Assembly (NCBI RefSeq): GCF_903819335.1
Contig: NZ_CAIJDE010000034.1
Coordinates: 248,001-312,000, forward strand
Length of the DNA: 64,000 nucleotides
DNA from: Flavobacterium panici
GTDB taxonomy: Bacteria; Bacteroidota; Bacteroidia; Flavobacteriales; Flavobacteriaceae
Reading direction: 5' to 3'
Both the position numbers and the translations under genes were made by a program. The notes beneath the pieces are model-generated. The model did no database searches, was not told the origin of the DNA, and worked only from the letters and a program-made list of their open reading frames with translations. Positions 35,957-45,638 of this stretch are shown in pieces. The first letter of the stretch is position 1. Every line of letters starts with the position of its first letter.

Positions 35957-37158
35957 GGGTTTTCTAAAGCTTCTTTCACAGCAACTAAGAAACCAACAGA
36001 CTCACGTCCGTCGATAATTCTGTGGTCGTAAGAAAGTGCAACATACATCATTGGGTGAATTTCAACCTTTCCGTTTACAGCAATTGGACGCTCAATAATA
36101 TTGTGCATTCCTAAAATTCCTGATTGAGGAGGGTTGATGATTGGAGTACTTAACATACTTCCAAAAACACCACCATTTGTAATTGTGAAAGTTCCACCTG
36201 TCATATCATCAACAGTAATTTGACCATCACGAGCTCTTAAAGCTAATCTTTTGATTTCAGCTTCAATTCCACGGAAAGTTAATAACTCAGCATTACGAAC
36301 AACAGGAACCATTAATCCTTTTGGTCCAGAAACTGCGATTGAGATATCAGCAAAATCGTAAGCGATTTTGTAATCACCATCCATCATTGAGTTAACATCT
36401 GGGTATAATTGTAAAGCTCTTGTAACTGCTTTTGTAAAGAATGACATGAAACCTAAACCTAAACCACCATGTTTAGCTTTGAAAGCGTCTTTGTATTCAT
36501 TACGAATTTGGTTAATTGGCGTCATGTTTACTTCGTTGAAAGTAGTAAGCATAGCCGTTTCGTTTTTAGCCGAAACTAATCTTTCTGCTACTTTACGACG
36601 TAACATTGATAATTTTGTACGCTCAGTTCCACGGCTTCCACCAGTTGGAGTTCCCATAGAAGGTACTGCATTTACAGCATCATCTTTAGTGATTCTTCCA
36701 CCTTTACCAGTTCCTGAAACTGTAGCCGGAGCAATATTTTTTTCGTCTAATATTTTTCTTGCTGCAGGAGATGGAGTTCCAGCTGCATAACTTGTAGCTG
36801 CCGGAGCTTGAACCGGAGCTGTTTTTGGAGCCTCAGCTTTTACTTCTGCTTTTGGAGCTTCTGCCTTTGGTGCCTCAGCTTTAGGTGCTTCTGCTGCCGG
36901 AGCGCCGCCTGCAGGTTTTGCTGCATCAGTATCAATTAAACAAACTACAGCGCCTACAGCTACTGTATCACCTTCTTCAGCTTTAAGTGTAATAACACCG
37001 CTCATTTCAGCAGGTAATTCAAGAGTAGCTTTATCTGAATCAACTTCAGCAATAGCCTGATCTTTTTCTACATAATCTCCGTCTTTTACTAACCAAGTTG
37101 CAATTTCAACTTCTTTTATTGATTCCCCTGGTGATGGGACTTTCATTTCTAAAATCAT
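35908..37158 (-). CDS. sucB: 2-oxoglutarate dehydrogenase E2, dihydrolipoyllysine-residue succinyltransferase
   Basis: The 416-aa protein transfers the succinyl group from lipoate to CoA in the TCA cycle. It has one lipoyl domain with Lys43 in [11 protein letters not shown], an Ala/Pro/Lys linker with repeated APKAE units (about 85-120), an E3-binding domain ([13 protein letters not shown]...[10 protein letters not shown]) and the catalytic domain ending in [11 protein letters not shown] with the active His and Asp. It is downstream of sucA in one operon. Its last 50 bp are duplicated at 31993-32042 by the insertion of the restriction-modification island. Confidence 0.96.
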   Translation of the reverse strand: MILEMKVPSPGESIKEVEIATWLVKDGDYVEKDQAIAEVDSDKATLELPAEMSGVITLKAEEGDTVAVGAVVCLIDTDAAKPAGGAPAAEAPKAEAPKAEAPKAEVKAEAPKTAPVQAPAATSYAAGTPSPAARKILDEKNIAPATVSGTGKGGRITKDDAVNAVPSMGTPTGGSRGTERTKLSMLRRKVAERLVSAKNETAMLTTFNEVNMTPINQIRNEYKDAFKAKHGGLGLGFMSFFTKAVTRALQLYPDVNSMMDGDYKIAYDFADISIAVSGPKGLMVPVVRNAELLTFRGIEAEIKRLALRARDGQITVDDMTGGTFTITNGGVFGSMLSTPIINPPQSGILGMHNIIERPIAVNGKVEIHPMMYVALSYDHRIIDGRESVGFLVAVKEALENPLELLMNGDAKRALEL

Positions 37159-37184
37159 CTTTGTTTTTGTTTAAGGTTTTTATG

Positions 37185-37216
37185 GTTTCAATCCCGATAG
37201 CTATCGGGACTGAAAC
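37185..37216. repeat. 32-bp near-perfect palindrome between sucA and sucB
   Basis: GTTTCAATCCCGATAG is followed directly by its reverse complement with one mismatch; the centre reads CCCGATAGCTATCGGG. It sits in the 74-bp operon gap and may tune sucB expression or mRNA stability. Confidence 0.85.
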
Positions 37217-37232
37217 TTGAAACATTTTCTTT

Positions 37233-40007
37233 TTATCTGAATAAATTTTTATCGAATACCATTCTAATTGCATCTGCGTGACGACGTTTTGCACGTGTGT
37301 AACTTCCAGATGCCGGAGCAGCGTATGCTTTTAATGAAGCCAATCTCCATTTTACAAGATCAAAGTTCATCAACATAAAGCTGTAAGCTCCCATGTTTTT
37401 AGGTTCTTCCTGAGCCCAAACATAATCATCAGCGTTTGGATATTGTGCGATAATTGCTTTTAACTGCTCAACTGGTAAAGGGAATAATTGCTCGATACGA
37501 ACAACTGCAACATCAGTTCTTCCGTTGTTTTCTCTTTCTGCAACAATGTCATAGTAGAATTTACCAGTAACAAAAACTAATGTTTTTACTTTCTTTTTAT
37601 CTACTGTATTGTCATCAATTGTTTCCTGAAAACTTCCTGTCGCTAATTCTTCAACTGTAGATACGCATCTTGGATCACGTAATAAACTTTTTGGAGAGAA
37701 AACTACTAAAGGTTTACGGAAATTCGTTTTCATTTGTCTTCTTAACAAGTGGAAGAAGTTGGCTGGCGTTGTACAATCGGCAACATACATGTTTTGTCTT
37801 GCACAAAGTTGTAAGTAACGCTCCATTCTTGCAGAAGAGTGTTCTGCACCTTGTCCTTCATATCCGTGAGGCAATAATAAAACAATACCGTTTTGGTTGT
37901 TCCATTTGTCTTCACCACATGAAATATATTGGTCAATCATAATTTGAGCTCCGTTAGAGAAATCTCCAAATTGTGCTTCCCAAATTGTTAACGCTTTTGG
38001 ATTTGCTAATGCATATCCGTAATCAAAACCTAGAACACCGTATTCAGATAAAAGTGAATTGAATACGCCGAATTTTCCTTTTTTGTTTTCGATTCCGTCT
38101 AATAAAATTACTTCTTCTTCAGAATCTTCCACTTTTACTACAGCGTGACGGTGAGAGAAAGTTCCTCTTTCAACATCCTGACCAGAAATACGAACGTCAA
38201 ATCCTTCTGTTAAAAGTGAACCGTAAGCTAATGCTTCAGCAGTTCCCCAATCAACAGTATTGTTATCGTATCCAGTTTTTCTGTCCGTAACAATTTTAGT
38301 TATTTTACTGATGAATTTTTTATCAGCTGGTAAAGTTGAGATTGTATTGATGATAGAATCCAATCCTTTTTTGTCAAAAGTAGTATCTACTTTTTGAAGC
38401 ATTTGCGTATCTGTTACCTGAACAAATCCGTCCCATTCGTTTTTCATGAATGGAGTTATGATTGTTAAATCTTTTTTACGAGAAGCTTCTAAATTTTCCT
38501 CTAAAGCAGATTTGTATTCTTTTTCTAAAGCATTTACATAAGATGCATCGATTACGCCGTCTGACAATAATTTCTCTGCATAAATATCTCTTGGATTTTT
38601 ATGTTTTGCGATGATTTTATATAAAACCGGCTGCGTGAAACGAGGTTCGTCACCTTCGTTATGACCGTATTTTCTGTATCCTAATAAATCGATAAATACG
38701 TCACGTCCAAATTGCATTCTGTAATCTAATGCAAAAGATACTGCGTGTACAACTGCCTCTGCATCATCAGCATTAACATGTAATACCGGAGATAAAGTTA
38801 CTTTAGCAACATCTGTACAATAAGTAGAAGAACGAGCATCTAAATAGTTAGTTGTAAAACCAACCTGATTGTTAATTACAATATGAATTGTTCCTCCAGT
38901 TTTGTAGCCGTCAAGCTGCGCCATCTGAATAATTTCATATAAAATACCCTGACCTGCAATTGCAGCATCTCCGTGTACCGCGATTGGTAATACTTTAGAG
39001 AAATCTTCTGGGAAATATTTATCTTGTTTTGCTCTTGTAATACCTTCAATTACAGCTCCAACCGTTTCTAAGTGAGAAGGGTTTGGTGCTAAATTGATGT
39101 TGATGCTTTTTCCAGATCTTGTTTTTTTGTCGGCAGTAAGACCTAAGTGATATTTTACGTCACCGTCAAAATATTCCTGATCGTAATCTTTACCGTCAAA
39201 CTCACCAAAAATATCCTGAGTAGATTTATTAAAGATGTTTGCCAAAACGTTCAAACGACCACGGTGCGCCATTCCCATTACGAATTGTTCAACACCTTTT
39301 TCGGCAGCCTGCTCGATCAAAGCATCTAAAGCTGGGATAATAGATTCTCCACCTTCTAGTGAAAAACGTTTTTGTCCAACATATTTAGTGTGAAGGAAGT
39401 TCTCGAAAGAAACAGCTTCGTTTAATTTATTTAAGATTGTTTTCTTTTCTTCTGTAGAGAAATTTGGCTGGTTCACATTAACCGCCAGTTTTTCCTGAAT
39501 CCATTTTACAACGCCAGGATTCCTGATGTACATATATTCAATACCAATATGCTGGCAGTAAATAGCTTTAAGACGATTTACGATAGCTTCTAATGAAGAA
39601 GGCGGGATTCCGATTGTCTGCGCAGCATCAAAAACAGTTGGAAGGTCAGCAGCTGATAATCCGAAATTCTCAATATCTAAAGTAGGAGAAGAAGTTCTAC
39701 GGTCACGGACAGGGTTTGTTTTTGTAAACAAGTGTCCGCGCGTACGGTATCCATCAATTAATTTTAAAACATTAAATTCTTTTTGCAGTTTGTCTGAAAC
39801 CTGACTGTAATCTGTGTTTGGGCTAGTCACATACTCAACAATAGTCTGCACTGGATTTTCGTCATTATAAGTCGTTTGTCCAAAGTCAAAACCTTGAAAG
39901 AAACTTCTCCAGCTTGGCTCAACGCTGTCTGGGTTAACTAAATATTGATCGTATAATTGTGCAAAGAACTCGGTATGCGCTGCATTTAAAAATGAAAACC
40001 TATCCAT
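37233..40007 (-). CDS. sucA: 2-oxoglutarate dehydrogenase E1
   Basis: The thiamine-diphosphate enzyme decarboxylates 2-oxoglutarate in the TCA cycle. It begins with the E1 N-terminal helix (FLNAAHTEFFAQLYDQYLVNPDSVEPSWRSFFQGF), contains GMAHRGRLNVLAN and the ThDP motif region GDAAIAGQGILYE...NNQVGFTT, and the transketolase-like EAQFGDFSNGAQ and LLPHGYEGQGAEHSSAR segments. The frame opens at 40046, but a TACTTTTG -7 element at 40051-40044 overlaps that codon. The ATG at 40007 (MDRFSFLNAAH) is chosen, giving 924 aa. Confidence 0.96.
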   Translation of the reverse strand: MDRFSFLNAAHTEFFAQLYDQYLVNPDSVEPSWRSFFQGFDFGQTTYNDENPVQTIVEYVTSPNTDYSQVSDKLQKEFNVLKLIDGYRTRGHLFTKTNPVRDRRTSSPTLDIENFGLSAADLPTVFDAAQTIGIPPSSLEAIVNRLKAIYCQHIGIEYMYIRNPGVVKWIQEKLAVNVNQPNFSTEEKKTILNKLNEAVSFENFLHTKYVGQKRFSLEGGESIIPALDALIEQAAEKGVEQFVMGMAHRGRLNVLANIFNKSTQDIFGEFDGKDYDQEYFDGDVKYHLGLTADKKTRSGKSININLAPNPSHLETVGAVIEGITRAKQDKYFPEDFSKVLPIAVHGDAAIAGQGILYEIIQMAQLDGYKTGGTIHIVINNQVGFTTNYLDARSSTYCTDVAKVTLSPVLHVNADDAEAVVHAVSFALDYRMQFGRDVFIDLLGYRKYGHNEGDEPRFTQPVLYKIIAKHKNPRDIYAEKLLSDGVIDASYVNALEKEYKSALEENLEASRKKDLTIITPFMKNEWDGFVQVTDTQMLQKVDTTFDKKGLDSIINTISTLPADKKFISKITKIVTDRKTGYDNNTVDWGTAEALAYGSLLTEGFDVRISGQDVERGTFSHRHAVVKVEDSEEEVILLDGIENKKGKFGVFNSLLSEYGVLGFDYGYALANPKALTIWEAQFGDFSNGAQIMIDQYISCGEDKWNNQNGIVLLLPHGYEGQGAEHSSARMERYLQLCARQNMYVADCTTPANFFHLLRRQMKTNFRKPLVVFSPKSLLRDPRCVSTVEELATGSFQETIDDNTVDKKKVKTLVFVTGKFYYDIVAERENNGRTDVAVVRIEQLFPLPVEQLKAIIAQYPNADDYVWAQEEPKNMGAYSFMLMNFDLVKWRLASLKAYAAPASGSYTRAKRRHADAIRMVFDKNLFR

Positions 40008-40123
40008 AATATTAGTGAATATACTTTTTGTTAAATAGAAAGGCAAAAGTACAACAATCGACTTTATTTAAACCTTTTTTTTACGTACTTTTACGTAAAA
40101 ATTTGTTAAAATAAACGTTAACT

Positions 40124-40675
40124 ATGAAGAAAAAACATTTTTCAATCGATTGCAGATCTTTTTTTGTGATTTTGACAGTCTTATTCTCATGTTACGCAAA
40201 TGCGCAGCAAACGTATGTTATTGATAACAAAAACCATTTCTGGGATAAAGTGCAGTTTGGAGGCGGACTCGGTTTAGGAATTGGTTCTGGTTATACAGAC
40301 ATCTCAGTAATGCCAAGCGCGATTTACAATGTTAACGAAATTGTTTCCTTTGGTCTTGGTTTACAATTTGGTTACTTAAACTCAAAGGACTATTATGAAT
40401 CGTATGTTTATGGCGGAAGTTTAATTACGCTTGTAAACCCAATTCCCGAAGTTCAATTATCTGCCGAATTAGAGCAGGTAAGAGTAGATACAAGATATGA
40501 AGCCAACATCAACAGACCCGCTTTTTCTGATAGTTATTGGAACACCGCTTTATATCTTGGAGCTGGTTACAGAACCGGAAATGTAACTATTGGCGCCCGT
40601 TACGATGTTTTATATGATCCTGATAAAAGTCTTTACGGATCTGGATTTATGCCTTTTGTGAGGGTTTATTTCTAG
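40124..40675 (+). CDS. Small outer-membrane beta-barrel protein
   Basis: The 183-aa protein has a signal peptide (about 1-27, ending NAQQ) and alternating beta-strand patterns with glycine/aromatic pairs (FGGGLGLGIGSGYTDISVMPSAIY, VSFGLGLQFGYL, ALYLGAGYRTGNVTIGARYDVLY), ending in the outer-membrane signature FVRVYF. It is divergent from sucA. Homologues are often labelled alpha-ketoglutarate decarboxylase in databases, apparently by transfer from the adjacent sucA; nothing in the sequence supports that enzymatic role. Confidence 0.75.
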   Translation: MKKKHFSIDCRSFFVILTVLFSCYANAQQTYVIDNKNHFWDKVQFGGGLGLGIGSGYTDISVMPSAIYNVNEIVSFGLGLQFGYLNSKDYYESYVYGGSLITLVNPIPEVQLSAELEQVRVDTRYEANINRPAFSDSYWNTALYLGAGYRTGNVTIGARYDVLYDPDKSLYGSGFMPFVRVYF

Positions 40676-40680
40676 AAGTT

Positions 40681-40707
40681 GCTAAGGTTCTGAGATGCTA
40701 AGTTTTT
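40681..40707. repeat. Left arm of an inverted repeat flanking the 40738 gene
   Basis: GCTAAGGTTCTGAGATGCT begins a 27-nt arm whose reverse complement recurs at 41139-41165 with two mismatches. Confidence 0.75.
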
Positions 40708-40737
40708 AAGTTTTGAATTGCGAATAAAAATACTCAA

Positions 40738-41133
40738 ATGAATCAAGCTTTATATTCTGAAATAACTTTAAAATATTTAAAAAAAAATCACCCTGAATTT
40801 TTAGAAAATGTTGATTTCAAAGAAGATCATTCTTTTGATTGTTCTATTAAAAGTGTAAGTGGAAACAGATTTTTGTGGATAGCGACTTACGATTTAGAAA
40901 TAACAATTGGTTTAGAAAACTATAAAAAAGAATGTGATTGGCATTTTCACATAGGAGCTTCAGGAGGAAATAATCAAACAGAAGAATTAAAAGAATTAAC
41001 CAAACAGCTGAATGAAATTTTAAATAATGAACAAGTTTTTATTTTAGAAAATGATAAATATATTCCATTTGATAAAAATGATGAGCCAGTTGTAAAAGGT
41101 GATGAAAAGTTTTTTATGTGGAATGAAATATAA
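40738..41133 (+). CDS. Protein of unknown function (131 aa)
   Basis: No family is recognised. The protein is soluble, with no signal peptide or membrane segment, and moderately acidic. It alternates short helices and strands; notable stretches are SFDCSIKSVSGNRFLWIATYDLEITIGLE and CDWHFHIGASGGNNQTEELKELTKQLNEIL. The size, acidity and mixed alpha/beta pattern are compatible with polymorphic-toxin immunity proteins, but this is only a resemblance. It is flanked by an inverted pair of 27-nt repeats, which suggests it may have moved as a cassette. Confidence 0.6.
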   Translation: MNQALYSEITLKYLKKNHPEFLENVDFKEDHSFDCSIKSVSGNRFLWIATYDLEITIGLENYKKECDWHFHIGASGGNNQTEELKELTKQLNEILNNEQVFILENDKYIPFDKNDEPVVKGDEKFFMWNEI

Positions 41134-41138
41134 GTTTC

Positions 41139-41165
41139 AAAATCTTAGAATCTCAGAACCTTAGC
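41139..41165. repeat. Right arm of the inverted repeat flanking the 40738 gene
   Basis: This 27-nt arm is the near reverse complement (25 of 27) of 40681-40707, starting 6 bp after the gene's stop codon. Confidence 0.75.
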
Positions 41166-41180
41166 ATCTCAGCATCTTTT

Positions 41181-41534
41181 TTACTTGTAATGATTTCTAA
41201 ACCAAACCTTCTGCCATTCTCTCTTTAAAATTAAAAAAGCAACCTGTTCAGCTAAAATTACTAAATCCGAACCATCGAGTTTTTTGATTTCGATTTCAGA
41301 AACATCAATAATATAAAGAAGGTTCAGATATTCAGCAAATTTGTACTGAATCATTCGGTAAATTTTTTCGTGAAGCTGGATTTTTAGTTCTTCGGGAGAA
41401 ATGCTAAGCGGAAAATCAATTCCTTCATTGGCCAGATTAAAATCTTTATTGATTTGCTCAATCAGACTTAAATATAAATTTTCTCTTTCGGCATCAGCCA
41501 ATAAAAAATCGGTATTTTCAGGAATTGGAAACAT
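41181..41534 (-). CDS. Protein of unknown function (117 aa)
   Basis: No domain is recognised. The sequence is mainly helical and amphipathic, without signal peptide or membrane helix, and ends with a Trp-rich, basic segment (KREWQKVWFRNHYK). It lies 41 bp downstream of the lacI gene on the same strand, so it may be read together with it. It looks like a conserved small cytoplasmic protein of this lineage. Confidence 0.6.
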   Translation of the reverse strand: MFPIPENTDFLLADAERENLYLSLIEQINKDFNLANEGIDFPLSISPEELKIQLHEKIYRMIQYKFAEYLNLLYIIDVSEIEIKKLDGSDLVILAEQVAFLILKREWQKVWFRNHYK

Positions 41535-41575
41535 TGATGCTCTTTAAGAATTGAGGCAAAGTTAAAACTAAAAAA

Positions 41576-42601
41576 TCATTTAACCGTTGATTCTCTTTCA
41601 ATGATTCTAGTTGGAAGTTCTATAATTTGGTGCACTACAGGTTTATGTTCTTTTATGTCGGCAATTTCATCAATTAAAATAGAAACCGCGGTATGGCCCA
41701 TTTCAAATCCGGGCTGATCAATTGTCGTTAATTTAGGCGAAATCACCGTACTCATAAACCAATTACTAAAACCAAAAACCGCCACCTGATCCGGCGTTTT
41801 TATTCCCGCTTCATTAAAATATTTAATAATCCCGATAGCGACTAAATCTGTAATCGCAAAAATGGCATCGATATCCGGATGTTCGTTCATGATTTTTTGA
41901 GCATTTTCGTAACCGTCTTCAAAATCAGTATTATTGTCACAAACATAAACCAATTTCGAATCGTACTCAATTCCGTGAGCTTCGAGTGCGCGTTTATACC
42001 CTAAAAAACGATCAATAGAATTTTGAGGAACATACGAACCTCTAAAATGAGCGATTTTTTTATACCCTTTATTAATAAGATATGTAACAGCATCATAAGC
42101 TGCTTTGGCATCATTAATAACCACTTTAGAACATTCTACTCTTTTGGCAATTTTATCAAACAAAACAACAGGAGTATTTTTTCGAATCGCTTCATTAATA
42201 TGAGAGAAATCATCTGTTTCGTTGGAGAGCGACATCAAAACGCCGTCAACCCGCTTTTGGATCAATAAAGCAAGCTGTTTTTTCTCCATTTCATATTTTT
42301 CGTTTGATTGCAGAATGATAACTAAATAACCTCTTTTTTCGGCTTCTTCTAAAATGCCATTTAATACGCTCGAAAAAAAGTGATGAACCGTTGCAGGGAT
42401 AATGACACCAATGGTTTTGGTTTCGTTGGTTCTTAAATTAACCGCTACAGAATTAGGCATATAGTTCATCGTTTCGGCCATTTCGATAACTTTGGCGCGC
42501 GTCGATTTGCTAATGTCTGTATATCCTTTTAATGCCTTTGAAACCGTTGTGACTGATATTCCTAAGGCCGAGGCTATATCTATTAATTTTGTATCATTCA
42601 T
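41576..42601 (-). CDS. LacI-family transcriptional regulator
   Basis: The 341-aa protein has the LacI helix-turn-helix at residues 5-25 (LIDIASALGISVTTVSKALKG), the hinge helix (NYMPNSVAVNLR) and a periplasmic-binding-protein-like sensor domain ending in ELPTRIIERESTVK. It is divergent from a TonB-dependent receptor gene, with two AAAACGTTTT-centred palindromes in the 166-bp gap. It most likely controls the receptor-MFS-trehalase genes in response to a sugar. Whether it represses or activates cannot be told. Confidence 0.93.
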   Translation of the reverse strand: MNDTKLIDIASALGISVTTVSKALKGYTDISKSTRAKVIEMAETMNYMPNSVAVNLRTNETKTIGVIIPATVHHFFSSVLNGILEEAEKRGYLVIILQSNEKYEMEKKQLALLIQKRVDGVLMSLSNETDDFSHINEAIRKNTPVVLFDKIAKRVECSKVVINDAKAAYDAVTYLINKGYKKIAHFRGSYVPQNSIDRFLGYKRALEAHGIEYDSKLVYVCDNNTDFEDGYENAQKIMNEHPDIDAIFAITDLVAIGIIKYFNEAGIKTPDQVAVFGFSNWFMSTVISPKLTTIDQPGFEMGHTAVSILIDEIADIKEHKPVVHQIIELPTRIIERESTVK

Positions 42602-42651
42602 GAAATAAATGTACTAAAAAATAAACTTCATTGATAAAAAATATATTTCCG

Positions 42652-42661
42652 AAAACGTTTT
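42652..42661. promoter_or_regulatory. Operator candidate 1 (gAAAACGTTTTa)
   Basis: The palindrome AAAACGTTTT has the central CG typical of LacI-family sites and lies 51 bp from the lacI start. Its centre is 21 bp, two helical turns, from operator 2. Confidence 0.7.
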
Positions 42662-42669
42662 AGGTGATT

Positions 42670-42685
42670 TCGAAAACGTTTTCGA
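42670..42685. promoter_or_regulatory. Operator candidate 2 (TCGAAAACGTTTTCGA)
   Basis: A perfect 16-bp palindrome, about 83 bp before the receptor ATG. It shares the GAAAACGTTTT core with site 1 on the same helix face. A TAAGTTTA -7-like element lies further downstream at 42720-42727. Confidence 0.75.
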
Positions 42686-42767
42686 TTTAGAATTGCTAAA
42701 TTGTGTTTAATTAGTGTTTTAAGTTTACAGTACAAATGAAAAATTTACTAACTAAACCAAAAAAATC

Positions 42768-45407
42768 ATGAAACAGAAACACTCTTATTTAGGTATATTA
42801 TTTTTGATAATGTGCCTAATTACTGTTCCAAATAATTTATTTGCCCAGGCAAAAAACACGGTGTCTGGAAAAGTATTAGACGAAACTGGACAATCTATTC
42901 CGGGAGCAAATGTATCTTTAAAAGACACGGGAAAAAATACGATAACAGATGAAAACGGACGCTATGTTTTCACGGATGTTATTGCCGGAAATTATGTTGT
43001 AGAAGCAACAAATGTAGGTTACAAAACATACAGCAAAGAAATTTCGGTAAAAGAAGGAGAATCTGTAGTGGCAGATTTACTTTTAGAAACCGAATCTCAA
43101 AGCTTGAAAGAAGTTGTAGTAACAGGTTCATCTGCCCCAAGATCAAAACTTGAATCGAGCGTTGCCATTACCACAATGGGAGCAAAAGCAATCGAAGACA
43201 GAGCGCCATCAAGCACGGCGGCTTTATTGCAGACAATTCCGGGATTTGTGGTTGAAGCATCTGGAGGAGAAATTGGAAACAACCTTTTTGCAAGAGGAAT
43301 TCCGTCTGCGGGAGCTTATGAATATGTACAAATTCAGGAAGACGGATTACCGGTTTTTGAAGATGGTGCGTTACAATTTGCCAACGCCGATACTTTTTAC
43401 AGATTGGACGAAACGGTGAGTAAAATGGAAGCTGTTCGTGGAGGTTCTGCCTCAATTTTCGCTAACAATGCTCCTGGGGGAATCATCAACTTTATTTCTA
43501 AAACAGGTCAAAATGATTTTCAGGGAAGAGCAAAATTCACTACTTCAGATTACGGAATGTTCAGAACTGACCTTAATTTGTCTGGCGCTTTAATTCAGGA
43601 TAAATTATTTTTTAATGTCGGCGGATTTTACAGAGCTGACAATGGTGTAAGAAATACTGGTTTTACAGCTAATAAAGGCGGACAAATCAAAGGAAATATT
43701 ACTTATAAATTTGATGACAGCGATTATTTAAGAGTTAACTTCAAACATCTTGACGACAGAAACACATTCTATTTGCCAATTCCTTTAAAAAGCAATAACG
43801 GAAAAATCGAAGGTATCGACGGATTTAATCCAAATTACGGAACGTTGACTTCAGTAAATTTCAGTCATTTAAATGTTCCTCAATATGGAGGCGGAACTTT
43901 CAGCGCAGATTTAGAAGATGGTTCTCATCCTGTAATCAACTCAATTGGAGCTGAATTCAAAAAGAAAATATCAGATAAAGTAACTTTCAAAAATGCTTTC
44001 AAACAAACCAGTATCGATTTAAATTACAATGCGATTTTCCCTAATGGCGGACCGTGGACACAAGATGCTTATGCAACTAGCGTTCAAAACACAACGGCCA
44101 GTAATTTGACGTACAGTTATGTAGATAACGGAGCTACTCTTGACCCAAATGCTTTAATCATGAGAGCTGACCTTTGGCATATTGAAAAGAAAATGAACAA
44201 TTTTGCAAATAATTTCTCTTTTTCTTTTGATTTAGATCCTGTGAAATTAACAGCTGGTTACTACTATTCTAACTGGAAATCAAATCAATACTGGAACTGG
44301 AATTCGTATTTAGTAGGCGTTTCAGACAATCCAAGATTGTTAAACGTAAAAGATAATACAACCGGAGTTGACCATACCTGGAATGGTGTAGAAAGAATTA
44401 CTTGGTTAGAAAGAGATGCACAAACAAAAGGTTTATTGAATGATATTTATGCTGACGCAGAAATTAAAGCGACAGATAATTTGACTTTTAACGCAGGTTT
44501 AAGATATAACAAAGACAAATATTCAGGATACAGAGACAACGCTAGATTTTTCTCTGAAGATTTAGGAATTTTAGACAACAACACGGCCGATGATGCAGTA
44601 ACAACTGTAAAAGGAAATCCGTATACCTATTGGAGATATGATGTAAGCGAATGGTCGTATACTGCCGCTGGAAACTACAAATTCAACGACAATATGGCTT
44701 CATACGTTCGTTACAGCCACGGATTTAGATCTCCAATTGAAGAATCATTTTATGATAATGCAGCCAATTTAAGTAAACTGGAAAATACAGAAGTAAATCA
44801 GTTTGAATTGGGTTATAAATACTCAAGTTCTTTCTTCTCTGTAAATGCGAATTTATTTCATATGAATTTGAAAAATGTTGCTTTCACGGATATTTTATCT
44901 GATGGATCTTCAGAAAATAAATTTGCCGACGTAAACAACATTGGTCTTGAAGTAGAAACTAATGCGAGATATGAATTCGTAAAACTGAACTTTACATTCA
45001 CGGTTCAAAAACCAGAGTATGATAATTTCACTGGAACAAATGCCGACGGTTCTACTTTTGATTTCAACGGAAATACAGCAAGAAGAATCCCTAAATTTTT
45101 CTGTAACCTAAGACCAGAAGTTGATATCACAAAAGATTTTACAGCTTACGTTCAGTTTTCTTATTATGATAAAAAATTCACGAATCAGGATAACAAACAA
45201 GTTTTACCAGCTTATAAAGAAGTTGGTGCAGGTTTAAATTACACATACAAAAATCTTCGTTTTGCAGTCGATGCTTCGAATTTATTCAACGAAATTGGTT
45301 TAACAGAAGGAGATCCAAGACAAACAACATCTGCAGCAAGCGATGTGTTCATGGCAAGACCTATTTTAGGACGCGCCTTCAGATTTTCTGTAGCCGTTAA
45401 TTTCTAA
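42768..45407 (+). CDS. TonB-dependent outer-membrane receptor
   Basis: The 879-aa protein has a signal peptide (ending LFAQA), a carboxypeptidase-regulatory-like domain (about 30-115: VSGKVLDETGQSIPGANVSLKDTG), the plug (LESSVAITTMG...LLQTIPGFVV...IQEDGLPVFEDG...VRGGSASIFANNAPGGIINFISKTG) and a 22-strand-type barrel ending in FRFSVAVNF. The N-terminal domain is typical of Bacteroidota nutrient receptors. No SusD gene is adjacent, so it works without a SusD lid or with one elsewhere. The genes after it suggest uptake of trehalose or a related oligosaccharide. Confidence 0.92.
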   Translation: MKQKHSYLGILFLIMCLITVPNNLFAQAKNTVSGKVLDETGQSIPGANVSLKDTGKNTITDENGRYVFTDVIAGNYVVEATNVGYKTYSKEISVKEGESVVADLLLETESQSLKEVVVTGSSAPRSKLESSVAITTMGAKAIEDRAPSSTAALLQTIPGFVVEASGGEIGNNLFARGIPSAGAYEYVQIQEDGLPVFEDGALQFANADTFYRLDETVSKMEAVRGGSASIFANNAPGGIINFISKTGQNDFQGRAKFTTSDYGMFRTDLNLSGALIQDKLFFNVGGFYRADNGVRNTGFTANKGGQIKGNITYKFDDSDYLRVNFKHLDDRNTFYLPIPLKSNNGKIEGIDGFNPNYGTLTSVNFSHLNVPQYGGGTFSADLEDGSHPVINSIGAEFKKKISDKVTFKNAFKQTSIDLNYNAIFPNGGPWTQDAYATSVQNTTASNLTYSYVDNGATLDPNALIMRADLWHIEKKMNNFANNFSFSFDLDPVKLTAGYYYSNWKSNQYWNWNSYLVGVSDNPRLLNVKDNTTGVDHTWNGVERITWLERDAQTKGLLNDIYADAEIKATDNLTFNAGLRYNKDKYSGYRDNARFFSEDLGILDNNTADDAVTTVKGNPYTYWRYDVSEWSYTAAGNYKFNDNMASYVRYSHGFRSPIEESFYDNAANLSKLENTEVNQFELGYKYSSSFFSVNANLFHMNLKNVAFTDILSDGSSENKFADVNNIGLEVETNARYEFVKLNFTFTVQKPEYDNFTGTNADGSTFDFNGNTARRIPKFFCNLRPEVDITKDFTAYVQFSYYDKKFTNQDNKQVLPAYKEVGAGLNYTYKNLRFAVDASNLFNEIGLTEGDPRQTTSAASDVFMARPILGRAFRFSVAVNF

Positions 45408-45425
45408 ATCTAATATACGCAAAGC

Positions 45426-45470
45426 TACTGTAGAGGCGCACAGCAGTGCGTCTCCACACAGTAACCACAA
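45426..45470. repeat. GAGGCGCACAGCAGTGCGTC hairpin element, copy 1
   Basis: Begins TACTGTAGAGGCGCAC, then AGCA, GTGCGTCTCC, and ends with CAGTAACCACAA. The inner stem is GGCGCAC/GTGCGTC and the outer TACTGT/ACAGTA ends can also pair. The element is repeated at 45639-45683. Confidence 0.85.
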
Positions 45471-45638
45471 CGAATAAAAAAATATTAAACACATAGAAAC
45501 ATAGATTTTTATACGCTAAAAAAAGAGCAAAAAAGAAACTAGTTTCCACACATAGCTATGTGAATTAATGCAAGTGAAACGCCTTTTGAGTTCAATCTAA
45601 GCTATGTTTCAATGTGTTAAATTTAATACACGTACAGT

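Noticed and set aside
36820..36905. Short direct DNA repeats as a mobile or regulatory repeat
   Set aside because: They encode the APKAE linker of the sucB lipoyl region and are explained by the protein.
40124..40675. Naming this gene alpha-ketoglutarate decarboxylase
   Set aside because: The sequence is a small signal-peptide beta-barrel; the name would only reflect its position beside sucA.
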